This document shows, in pieces, positions 1 through 8,661 of a stretch of DNA of 13,808 nucleotides; position 1 is the stretch's first letter; each line of letters begins with the position of its first letter. The translations under genes were made by a program, and so were the position numbers. Source of the DNA: Echinococcus granulosus (Eukaryota; Platyhelminthes; Cestoda; Cyclophyllidea; Taeniidae). The notes under the pieces were generated by a model, which was not told the DNA's origin, searched no databases, and saw only the letters and a list, made by a program, of their open reading frames with translations. The DNA is taken from positions 110,818 to 124,625 of the forward strand of contig NW_020170563.1 of NCBI RefSeq assembly GCF_000524195.1, written 5' to 3'.

Positions 1-130
1 CATAAATGCTGGCACAAAGTTTTTCGGACGTGTATCCGTAGAGCCCCTAGACTTCTCTAAAGAAAAAAGAAAACATAATACTTGGGCCGAACATGTTTAT
101 TCGACTTATAGAAAGGATTGTGTCTACTGG
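1..130. other. unique left flank of the tandem duplication
   Basis: These 130 bases occur only once in the window; I found no copy of them inside the repeated unit on either strand. The stretch is A-rich in the middle (a run of A and G around 58-80) and carries no recognisable gene or RNA. A minus-strand reading frame runs from the unit into this flank (47-292), but it ends differently in the second copy, where the upstream sequence changes, so it is a chance frame crossing a breakpoint. The flank is either the true chromosomal edge of the duplicated segment or a misjoined piece. Confidence 0.85.
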
Positions 131-1573
131 TATGGCCAGGAGGCCAGCCCACATGGTGGAGTTACAGAGGTGGAGACCCGAAGTGGTTCCTTTGCAGTAA
201 CCGAGAGTTAAATAAGCAGTTAATATGTTACATATCTGCTGCCTTGCCATCTGCGCGATTCGAATAGAGACAACATTTTCATCCATGGCCACTTAAGGAT
301 TAAAAAATCACTCTTCTGTAGTCTAAAGTTACATGATTTGAATTGTTGCCATGATTAGTTACGCCTTGCTATGGTAAAATAGGTGAACAAACATCGAGGT
401 TTAAACCCCTTTAGTTCTTGGGATCATAGATGAATAGGCGACGTCTGGATCATCAATTTTACAGCTAGAAAATACTTAAATTGATAATTTTGCCGATATG
501 TGGTTTGGCGCATTTTATTGTCAAGGGTTAGGCTTGTGGCATTAATGGCAACTCATCTAACGGGAAACAGCAGTTTCGTTGTTTTATTTTCAATTATTGT
601 ATCTTATTTTTTAGTTATCTGTACTGAAGCACTGCATACTTCGATTTTCCACAAATTTCTGTTGCGAAGTTGGTAAATCCCATATTTATTTCATTATCTT
701 GAATAAACCACGTCTAAATTACTTAAACGTAAAATAAAGTATTACTCTGAGTTATTTTCCGGCGTAATAATCCTAACTAGATGGTGGGAATATTTTAGAG
801 GGGGTAAGAGATTATGTGTCTAAAGGGGATACCGAATCTGTACCAGTGAATCGTCTGAGGGGTCTAAACAAGCAACCCTTCTCTTCATGGCCATCCCTTC
901 TTTAGGATGTCACCCTTGGAGCCCTCCATATCGACGTTTCTACGGCTCCCACAAACATTTATGCGAATTGTAATATACAAAGTCAAAAGCGGTATGGTAA
1001 ATTTACATAATTATCGAGAAGGCTTAATGATAATACATACCATAGACCTGGTTAATTTCCCAAATTTTGCGTCTTCTGTTAGGCTCAACGCATCCGAGAG
1101 GGGTTTCATCCGGGAGGCACTGTAAAGGTTACAGCGAGTTCGTTCTATGCGCCTGCCTCATTTCTTAAGGACACCTGAGTGAATGCACCATTATAAAAAG
1201 CGCACCACGGCCTTAGAACCAAGTACTAAGCAGCTCCCTAGGGACTACTTACTGCTCCTTTAAGTGTGATCACTCTTTATTATTGAACTCTGTCGACAAC
1301 TGGAGGTTGTAGCAGCTACCAAATGTTGACACGAATTTGGTGAGCCCTCTGTTGTAAGACCCTCGAGATTCAGTCATCCATAGCCTACGAATTCAGCCAA
1401 CGAATCTGGAATCACCGTTTTTAAACCAAGTTTGCTTTCTGTTGCTCCAAGTTGGACCTTAATGTCAATGACTTTAACGCACGGAGGGGCTGGCAGACTA
1501 TAAACATGGGCAGGACGCCTTGAATCCAAGGTGGTTAGTAGTCTGGGGGGTTAAATACCAATCAAACATAATT
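131..1573. other. no gene recognised, unit part 1 (also 6970-8412)
   Basis: This stretch holds only short frames, the longest a 72-codon plus-strand frame at 907-1125 with no resemblance to a family I know. It contains scattered AATAAA hexamers (for example near 702) and a 10-bp palindrome TCCCTAGGGA at 1235-1244, all within chance expectation. I see no RNA gene, no transposon end and no clear promoter. It reads as intergenic or intronic DNA. Confidence 0.6.
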
Positions 1574-1822
1574 CTACCAAAATAGTTTGTTGGTAAAAGA
1601 CGGATTTATTCGTATTGCCTGTAATAGGCTTAAACAAAGTCGATTGCTAAATATTACTGTTAATCTGGCCTTGCCGCTATTAACAATCATCAAGGTGGGG
1701 TCATGTGTTAACTTACCTTGAGTTTCGTTAGATTTTGGATCTGGTAGTTTATCAGCCTTGCCTTTGCAATAAAAATAGAAAGAAGAACTTACAAATCCGA
1801 ACAAAATCAACTTGGATCGGAC
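1574..1822 (-). other. candidate 3' end of a spliced gene (three short exons), copy 1
   Basis: Read on the minus strand, two GTAAGT donors lie 76 nt apart. The model is exon A 1822-1793 (30 nt), intron 1792-1762 (31 nt, GTAAGT...GCAAAG, T-rich), exon B 1761-1717 (45 nt, ending CAAG before GTAAGT), intron 1716-1619 (98 nt, ending CCTATTACAG), and exon C 1618-1574 (45 nt including a TAG stop). All three stay open in one frame when joined, and each exon length is a multiple of three. The exon B peptide would be ARLINYQIQNLTKLK, which I do not recognise. The two introns total 129 nt, so the unspliced frame also reaches the same stop. The acceptor before exon A is weak, with no pyrimidine tract, and no upstream exon was found. 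Chance remains quite possible. Confidence 0.2.
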
Positions 1823-3990
1823 CTAGACTTGCATAACAATTTCTAACTTCTTTAATTTTAAATGAAGGTGCTGTGTTTCAGTTCACTTTGTGGCTCCGCT
1901 ATGATTTTTACCACCCAATTCATCTGCCTAGATATAAGCTGTAGTGATATTTGCTAGAATGATACGCCAGGAACACCAGGACAACTATTTCATTAAAGAA
2001 GCCCAAATGTTAAGGGGATAACTAATTTCCCGATATGGACCTCATGATTTGGTGATATCTGACATGCCCATGAGATAGGGTATTAGACAAGAGTGCTGAC
2101 CCCTTTTGCATAAAAATGGAACACTGGGAATCTATTATTGTTCACTGAGATAATCCAGAGCTGCCTGTCAAATAGATGGTTAACGTACTTAAAAATTTTC
2201 AAATAATTTGGAACGCACTGCTGTGTAGCAACAATATCAACTTCTTTTACATCACATTTCAATAGCTTTGCTGTCCAAATTAGTCACGCTGCTACGTCCA
2301 TTGGAATACACAGTCTCACCATTATTTTACTGTGCCAGCTCTACAATAATACACAGGTGCTCCCTACATCTACGCCACATCAGTGTTCATGGGAATGCCT
2401 TCGGTTTGAAAATACAGAAAAAAATTATCCCAGAAAAACAAGTGACTTCTTGTGTAAAGATTTTTACTAAATTTATAGCTATTTTTACTGTTGTTCAGTT
2501 TCATGTGATAAAATAAAATAATGAACTGTAACCACAGCATACAAATGATTACGGCATCACCGTGACACTTGCGGCTCTCATTGGCTGAATCCTCAGTAAT
2601 GTTGTAACAATTTTCCATCACTTCAGACTGGTGAGTTGCCACCTACCTGGGAATGAAAGTAGACTGAAATCTGGAATACCATGGTTCAGTCAGTGTGAAT
2701 ATTGAGGCAGTAATTGACAACTGGGTGGAAATAAGTTTATTAGGTAATCGCCAATCCGATTCAATTTGTGAGATCGCCTTAAATACTTCCCTCCTTCATT
2801 GGTACAAATTATGCTCCCGAATTCGGGAAGCATTAAGCCCACTTCATCATCACCAATTTTTTGTGTAATTTTCATCGTTGTTGCCATCATAGTGGACTCG
2901 CTTTTATTTAACTCTTTGAAGGGGACAAAAAATGGGGATACTTTTGACATGGCCGCACATATTATGTCTGGAAGTCTCAAAAACAGAATCGGTTTATAAA
3001 TTCATGTTAAGATATTAGTAATTGCTGTTAATTCCCAATTCAGCATTAATATTGCAAAATTGCTTACCGGCGAATGAATATCAGCTAGGATTTTCCAAAT
3101 CATTCGAACATTACCCTGGCTTCAAGATATGAGCTAACCACTGTTGAGCTTTCACGACTATGGTCAGCGGTCGATGTGTGCACCTAACACGTGTTTGAGC
3201 TAGTATGATCAAAGATACTGGTTTAGTTCATCAAGTGTGAAACCGCATATCAGGTTCTACAATTCCATAGATTTTGATGTATTATTCCTTACTAGTAGTC
3301 AACTAAAAATTCTCGAATATACTACTGGTTTGCTCAAACTGAAACCTTTCGTATCATATAGTACCTAAGTAATCAGTAAATGTGTATAAGTGGGAAGAGT
3401 GGGATTTTATAAAGTCATTAATTATTCGTATTTAAGAGGTCTTACTGGCAACTGTAGTATGCAACAACATGAAGAATTTTAGTCGAAAATCTCAGCCTTT
3501 CTACTCCAACCATACGATAATTCTTTTGAACCAAATATACCATTTATACTGATTTCATTTGGTCTAGTGTGACTCGGATACACTGGTAACCTCCCTTCTC
3601 GCTCCAACAGCTTCATTGGTAAGTGGAGCGCTACATTGGTGAGATACCTCTCGCAAAGAATGCGAACGGCATCTAACATCCAGACAATTTGGATGGGTGA
3701 TATAAAACCCATCTGCTATGGAAGGCTGAATCTACAAACTCATCGAAAAAGCGACTATGGACTCTCTCTAAGCTGATTATCTTAAGTTACCGTTAAAGAG
3801 CATTCTTCATGGTCATATCCCTGCAGTCAAGATAAAATAATAACGATAATCAACATCATCGCGTCATCGTTGTCAGTAGCGTGAACTACCATTTTCGATC
3901 GAGGTCACTCTCACCTTTTGGGAGGGAATAAACAAACGCGCATACCGCCAGACTCGCCTCCCAATCCTATACTTCTTCAGGGAGGATAGG
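1823..3990. other. no gene recognised, unit part 2 (also 8662-10829)
   Basis: Several short overlapping frames lie here (82, 90, 96, 66 and 77 codons) and none resembles a known family. Two of them, 2690-2980 on the minus strand and 2799-2999 on the plus strand, overlap almost completely on opposite strands. At most one of those could be real; the plus-strand one would carry a single hydrophobic segment (IFCVIFIVVAIIV). Neither starts with ATG at its listed edge. The region also holds a bulged palindrome at 2811-2833 and a splice-site pair at 3591-3624. Otherwise it looks non-coding. Confidence 0.55.
2811..2833. repeat. bulged 11-bp inverted repeat around GAATTC, copy 1
   Basis: The sequence reads ATGCTCCCGAA on the left and TTCGGGAAGCAT on the right. 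The arms pair over 11 positions if one A (2829) is left as a bulge, and the inner 14 bases (2815-2828) form a perfect palindrome. It could be a chance structure or a dimeric protein-binding site; nothing nearby decides. No DNA-binding family is implied. Confidence 0.6.
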
Positions 3991-4066
3991 TAGATGGATG
4001 GATGGGTGGATGGATGGTTAGTTGGTTACGGGGTGGGAGGATGGACACGGGATGGACGGATGGATG
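3991..4066 (+). repeat. degenerate GATG microsatellite, copy 1
   Basis: A tetranucleotide tract of GATG/GGTG units forms a core at 3993-4017 and continues in broken form to GATGGACGGATGGATG at 4051-4066. The tract is G-rich on the plus strand, including the runs at 4030-4044 (GGGG, GGG, GG, GG separated by one or two bases), which could form a two-layer G-quadruplex. A 108-codon plus-strand frame starts in it and reads MDGWVDGW..., which is simply the translated repeat and not evidence of a gene. Confidence 0.9.
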
Positions 4067-4159
4067 TCATCGGCTGTAGAGGACGCAGGTGGACACGCTC
4101 ATTGCACATGTTAAGAGGGCGTCGTATTTTTAGTCCAACACGCACTCCTTGTGGTCACA

Positions 4160-4400
4160 GTGCATACGTGCGCGTGTGGTGTCGTGCAGTTAGCCAATCA
4201 AGCAAAGGCCAAAGATGCGGCAGCGTGGTAATCGATTTGCTGCGTGTGTGTGCGGCAGTGCTATCACGTGTGCACGCGAGCACTGCCAGGGCAGTGTGTA
4301 TGTACGAATGCTGCTGTTGATGCTGTCGTGGCCGTAGTCGTTGGCATATAACCGCGTACGATGCAGCGCTCGTCACGTTCGTACACACACGTGTGTGTGT
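4160..4400. repeat. alternating purine-pyrimidine, CA/TG-rich block, copy 1
   Basis: This 240-bp block is visibly richer in G and C than its surroundings and holds several uninterrupted alternating purine-pyrimidine runs. They lie at 4160-4178, 4241-4254, 4265-4278 and 4380-4400. The last contains a perfect 16-bp palindrome (4383-4398, four CA steps then four GT steps). CACGTG hexamers occur at 4265-4270 and 4388-4393. Such runs are the classic substrate for Z-DNA, and the palindrome could extrude as a cruciform. A TATA-like ATATAA lies at 4347-4351, but no transcription unit can be assigned to it. Confidence 0.8.
4254..4296. repeat. two mutually exclusive hairpins sharing one arm, copy 1
   Basis: GGCAGTGCT (4254-4262) can pair perfectly with AGCACTGCC (4279-4287) across a 16-nt loop, forming a 9-bp stem. 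The right arm also contains CACTGCC (4281-4287), which can pair with GGCAGTG (4290-4296) across a 2-nt gap (a very tight loop). The middle arm can therefore join only one partner at a time. The loop of the longer hairpin contains CACGTG and GTGCAC, which are themselves palindromic. No transcript is known here, so a switch-like role is only a possibility. Confidence 0.6.
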
Positions 4401-4839
4401 TTAGCTAAATATCACCAAATTGCAAGACGAGCATATTTGTTACAAGATATAAGTGTGTATATACGACGAGCGTCGATAATCTCCATATTTTGATAGGAGG
4501 AATTCCGGTGTTTTTTGTACCTTCGAAGTAGCTAGTTGCATACCTGTTTGCGTTCCGGTTTGAAATTAAATAACCCAAAACTGAAGTCTTTTGTCACTAA
4601 TTACAAAAATACTGAAATAAAGGAGAAAGGGCAACCTTAGTTTTTCCTTTAGGAATGCTTTTCACTCGTTGGATTTAACAAATTGCGCTGCAGTCAACTG
4701 ACATTTTTTTAAAGGCATTTTTTGGCTGGACGGACTCTTGGCTCTCCATGAGCTCTGCCAACGTCTTGGCGGTATGGGTTTTCACTCACCGTTTTTAGGG
4801 ATGACTCGTTACACTACTTTGGTGGCAGCAGTAGGCGAA

Positions 4840-4863
4840 CCTCTGCCTCCACCCTCCCCTCCC
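4840..4863 (-). other. G-rich strand tract, possible G-quadruplex, copy 1 (copy 2 at 11679-11702)
   Basis: The plus strand is nearly pure pyrimidine (CCTCTGCCTCCACCCTCCCC and on). Its complement therefore carries GGG, GGGG, GGG, GG and GG separated by single bases. That arrangement supports a two-layer G-quadruplex and an imperfect three-layer one. It could equally be a polypyrimidine tract of an intron on the plus strand, but no good AG acceptor follows immediately. Confidence 0.5.
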
Positions 4864-4945
4864 ATCAAGGAAATAATTATCGTGAATCCGTTAGTCGGCT
4901 ACCAATAGAAGGATACCTACGATGAATAGTTAAGGCCATAAAGAC

Positions 4946-4963
4946 TCACTTCAAAAGAAGTGA
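4946..4963. repeat. perfect 7-bp hairpin with AAAA loop (copy 2 at 11785-11802)
   Basis: TCACTTC pairs with GAAGTGA around a four-base AAAA loop. There is no T run or gene next to it, so it is recorded as a structure without an assigned role. Confidence 0.55.
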
Positions 4964-5854
4964 AATGGGAAAGATTTTTGGCACGCTCCAGTTTCGAGAT
5001 CTGGACAATGCCTAAAGGTGAACATAGATAAGAAGTTGTCCCCACACAGAAAATGCCCTTAAGGAAATGCCTCCCCTTTGTCTCTATGCCCAAAGATTAG
5101 CATTTAAGTCTAGGAATATGAAGCTTCTCCTAATGCTGTTTTTAGACATGTTTTACTGGGGCAGGGGTTGGCGGACAGAGAACATCGTCTAGCATTAAGG
5201 ACCATCTGCTAAATTATTTCGTTAGTTTATTGTTCAGGTCATCTTGTTCCTGTCCTTTTGTTGATTACAATATACAGACAGTTTCGTTAAGGTTGGAACT
5301 GGAGGGTAACTGCGAGAGAGCTCAGAATAGCATTCGAAAGAAGAGGTCTTTGTAGTGAACTGTTGCTTAAATGTCCATTTGGCTACGCAGACTCGACTTC
5401 TTTGACTCTGCGGGTGACACAGACATCCGGTCATGGGTATGATCTCTCAACTCTCCTGTACGCTAATAATAAGCCATTTTTCCACATTGGAGTGGCTAGT
5501 TACGATTTCACGAAGGGTTGGATACGTAAAAGTGCACAACGAAAATTTTCAAGCATTCAGGAATAAAAAGCTATGGCCCCAAAATGCTCTAGCATCAATA
5601 ATAGTCATTTACCTTAATGTACCTTTTTGTAATTTTGACTTGCATGAGCATTAAACTAATGATTTTCGATGGGTCTTTCGAATTTGCCCATGTCCATTTG
5701 GTATTTGGACGAAGAGGTAGCTAAGACAGACAGCTTCTATAAAGTTATGCCACATTTTTCAAAGAAGCATAAGAATATTCTTGGTTTTAAATGTCACTAT
5801 TCAAACTCGCTTAAGAAATTTGAATTAGTGGACGTGTTTAGCCATTACTAAACG

Positions 5855-5889
5855 TATCTGCGTCGTTGTTTAAAAGGTGAACGCAGATA
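5855..5889. repeat. perfect 9-bp inverted repeat followed by T6 (copy 2 at 12694-12728)
   Basis: TATCTGCGT (5855-5863) pairs with ACGCAGATA (5881-5889) across a 17-nt spacer, and a run of six T lies at about 5894-5899. It begins four bases after the stop codon of the 60-codon frame at 5669-5851. In a bacterium this would suggest an intrinsic terminator, but the long loop and the eukaryotic character of the window argue against that reading. Confidence 0.5.
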
Positions 5890-6959
5890 GATTGTTTTTT
5901 GAACCTATTTCAAATAAAATGACAAACTCTAGGAAAATGTCGCATCGTACATTTAAAGCGATGGCATTTCATTCCATAGATCTTATCATTCTTACAATTC
6001 AACATCGCCCATCATTACCATGTTCGATCGAGTCGAAATAAGTCGTGATACAAACACGAAGATCATGCAGTGGATTTTGTGAGGAATTAGAGGAAGAATT
6101 TTGTATATTATCCAGTGAATTTATTTATCATGTCTCTAATTGGCAGAATAAACTAAAGGGATTTACTGGGCAGGTGATGCTCCACATCAAGCACATAATG
6201 AACCAGTCTTGTCTCCTTCATCATCATTGTTATCAGTTTGCTACAAACCTGAAAATATTACCTACTGCCTACGGATGTTATAATTGAGTTACAGCCAATT
6301 TTGGTTCGTTGAAGGCAGATCTCTCTTTACTCCTAGTTAAACGAAAGTATGGATGCCAAGATTAGATACATTTATCTCTGGACTTCTGTCGTGCGTATCT
6401 GCAGCTACGCTATTTTACTATAAATAGCTTTTTTCTGTAGTATTTTCTACCTATTAAACGACTAATATTTTTAAAGTGAATCTTTGCTGAAGCGGTCTTA
6501 TTCTTTGCATGAGGTAAAAGGTGCTGAATACATCTTGTGCTTTAGTCACTAACGTGGAACTTGAGTTATCTCTTAGTTGGGTTTGTTGTAGGTATGCAAA
6601 TAATGGAGGGTCACAAATTGTCCGTGCAATAAAAAAAGAAGAGCGATGCCTTGTTTTTTACAAACAACCCTTGCGTCTTAACTGCTGAACAGGTAGTAAT
6701 GTTAATACTCAAATAAACCGCTACTTTTGGTTTTAGTTAATTAGGAAGACATTTGAAACACTCGCAATATGGCTAATAAGGATCCAGATATCTGTAAAAA
6801 TACCAAACTAGCAACCCAAAAATTGCACCAAATCTCGTATTAGGTAATTAAAACGTTCTTTCTTTATACGGTAGCAAAAAGCGTGCTCCTTAAGAATAAA
6901 CAGAATAAATGAGCAATTTGACTCTGATGATCGATCAGTCACAGGCAGATAAATAAGTA

Positions 6960-6980
6960 GACGGCGAGATATGGCCAGGA
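6960..6980. other. head-to-tail junction of the two repeat units
   Basis: The end of copy 1 (GACGGCGAGA, ending at 6969) abuts the start of copy 2 (TATGGCCAGG, from 6970) with no inserted bases. Comparing the sequence left of this point with that left of 131 gives no match at the last base, so there is no visible microhomology on that side. Homology on the right side cannot be tested because the sequence after copy 2 is absent. This is the only novel junction in the window and the diagnostic point for any test of whether the tandem is real. Confidence 0.9.
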
Positions 6981-8412
6981 GGCCAGCCCACATGGTGGAG
7001 TTACAGAGGTGGAGACCCGAAGTGGTTCCTTTGCAGTAACCGAGAGTTAAATAAGCAGTTAATATGTTACATATCTGCTGCCTTGCCATCTGCGCGATTC
7101 GAATAGAGACAACATTTTCATCCATGGCCACTTAAGGATTAAAAAATCACTCTTCTGTAGTCTAAAGTTACATGATTTGAATTGTTGCCATGATTAGTTA
7201 CGCCTTGCTATGGTAAAATAGGTGAACAAACATCGAGGTTTAAACCCCTTTAGTTCTTGGGATCATAGATGAATAGGCGACGTCTGGATCATCAATTTTA
7301 CAGCTAGAAAATACTTAAATTGATAATTTTGCCGATATGTGGTTTGGCGCATTTTATTGTCAAGGGTTAGGCTTGTGGCATTAATGGCAACTCATCTAAC
7401 GGGAAACAGCAGTTTCGTTGTTTTATTTTCAATTATTGTATCTTATTTTTTAGTTATCTGTACTGAAGCACTGCATACTTCGATTTTCCACAAATTTCTG
7501 TTGCGAAGTTGGTAAATCCCATATTTATTTCATTATCTTGAATAAACCACGTCTAAATTACTTAAACGTAAAATAAAGTATTACTCTGAGTTATTTTCCG
7601 GCGTAATAATCCTAACTAGATGGTGGGAATATTTTAGAGGGGGTAAGAGATTATGTGTCTAAAGGGGATACCGAATCTGTACCAGTGAATCGTCTGAGGG
7701 GTCTAAACAAGCAACCCTTCTCTTCATGGCCATCCCTTCTTTAGGATGTCACCCTTGGAGCCCTCCATATCGACGTTTCTACGGCTCCCACAAACATTTA
7801 TGCGAATTGTAATATACAAAGTCAAAAGCGGTATGGTAAATTTACATAATTATCGAGAAGGCTTAATGATAATACATACCATAGACCTGGTTAATTTCCC
7901 AAATTTTGCGTCTTCTGTTAGGCTCAACGCATCCGAGAGGGGTTTCATCCGGGAGGCACTGTAAAGGTTACAGCGAGTTCGTTCTATGCGCCTGCCTCAT
8001 TTCTTAAGGACACCTGAGTGAATGCACCATTATAAAAAGCGCACCACGGCCTTAGAACCAAGTACTAAGCAGCTCCCTAGGGACTACTTACTGCTCCTTT
8101 AAGTGTGATCACTCTTTATTATTGAACTCTGTCGACAACTGGAGGTTGTAGCAGCTACCAAATGTTGACACGAATTTGGTGAGCCCTCTGTTGTAAGACC
8201 CTCGAGATTCAGTCATCCATAGCCTACGAATTCAGCCAACGAATCTGGAATCACCGTTTTTAAACCAAGTTTGCTTTCTGTTGCTCCAAGTTGGACCTTA
8301 ATGTCAATGACTTTAACGCACGGAGGGGCTGGCAGACTATAAACATGGGCAGGACGCCTTGAATCCAAGGTGGTTAGTAGTCTGGGGGGTTAAATACCAA
8401 TCAAACATAATT

Positions 8413-8661
8413 CTACCAAAATAGTTTGTTGGTAAAAGACGGATTTATTCGTATTGCCTGTAATAGGCTTAAACAAAGTCGATTGCTAAATATTACTGTT
8501 AATCTGGCCTTGCCGCTATTAACAATCATCAAGGTGGGGTCATGTGTTAACTTACCTTGAGTTTCGTTAGATTTTGGATCTGGTAGTTTATCAGCCTTGC
8601 CTTTGCAATAAAAATAGAAAGAAGAACTTACAAATCCGAACAAAATCAACTTGGATCGGAC
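8413..8661 (-). other. candidate 3' end of a spliced gene (three short exons), copy 2
   Basis: This is the identical copy of the minus-strand candidate in unit 1. The exons would be 8661-8632, 8600-8556 and 8457-8413, separated by introns 8631-8601 and 8555-8458. It adds no independent support, because the unit is duplicated without change. Confidence 0.2.

Larger units (their letters stand above)
131..6969 (+). repeat. tandem direct repeat, copy 1 (6839 bp unit)
   Basis: The unit starts at the TATGGCCAGG that follows the flank and ends at ...GACGGCGAGA, directly before the same TATGGCCAGG restarts. All landmarks recur exactly 6839 bp downstream. The left edge is sharp: base 130 is G, whereas the equivalent base 6969 is A, with no run of shared bases across the boundary. 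The two ends do not form terminal inverted repeats, and no long terminal repeat was seen inside the unit. No open frame exceeds 108 codons. The content looks like intergenic or intronic eukaryotic DNA with one repeat-rich island near 3991-4400. Confidence 0.98.
4401..6969. other. no gene recognised, unit part 3 (also 11240-13808)
   Basis: This stretch holds short frames only: 66 and 67 codons overlapping near 5234-5566, 73 at 5433-5654, 60 at 5669-5851 and 80 at 6045-6287. The 60-codon frame begins with ATG, is lysine-rich and is followed by a hairpin and a T run, but it matches no family I know. A pyrimidine-rich tract at 4840-4863 and small hairpins at 4946-4963 and 5855-5889 are the only other structures seen. 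Perfect 10-bp palindromes at 6785-6794 and 6928-6937 are within chance. I see no RNA gene, transposon or promoter. Confidence 0.55.

Noticed and set aside
255..275. ATTCGAAT resembling a tRNA T-loop
   Set aside because: The flanking bases do not form a T-arm stem on either strand, and no acceptor or anticodon arm was found.
47..292. Minus-strand 81-codon frame crossing the 130/131 breakpoint
   Set aside because: Its counterpart in copy 2 (6808-7131) has a different tail because the neighbouring sequence differs. A chance frame split by the breakpoint is the simplest explanation.
2769..2777. TGAGATCGC, matching the 5' end of the bantam microRNA family
   Set aside because: The match stops after nine bases and the flanks do not fold into a precursor hairpin with a complementary arm.
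2690..2999. Overlapping antisense frames of 96 codons (minus) and 66 codons (plus), the latter with one hydrophobic stretch
   Set aside because: Both begin at non-ATG codons, overlap almost fully and match nothing I recognise. One may be an exon fragment, but the sequence does not support choosing either.
3479..3712. 77-codon minus-strand frame
   Set aside because: No recognised motif. It overlaps the plus-strand splice-like sites and could be a chance opening. It cannot be upgraded without transcript or homology data.
3994..4320. Longest frame of the unit, 108 codons on the plus strand, with a tryptophan- and glycine-rich start
   Set aside because: The start is a direct translation of the GATG microsatellite and the rest covers the CA/TG block. 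A 77-codon antisense frame overlaps it. No family resemblance was seen.
5087..5096. AGATTAGCAT, recalling a conserved piece of U6 snRNA
   Set aside because: The bases around it do not continue as U6, and no upstream snRNA promoter or terminal T run fits.
5234..5654. Three overlapping short frames on both strands (66, 67 and 73 codons)
   Set aside because: Mutually overlapping, no family signal, lengths within chance for moderately AT-rich DNA.
5712..5725. GAGGTAG, matching the let-7 seed
   Set aside because: Only the seed matches; there is no hairpin and no further similarity.
122..6962. GTCTAC in the flank (122-127) and GTAGAC near the unit end (6957-6962) as a breakpoint inverted repeat
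   Set aside because: Only six bases, at different distances from the boundary; expected by chance.
131..6969. Transposable element as the repeated unit
   Set aside because: The unit ends show no terminal inverted repeats, no internal long terminal repeats were seen, and no transposase or reverse transcriptase motif was found. Target-site duplication cannot be tested without the right flank.
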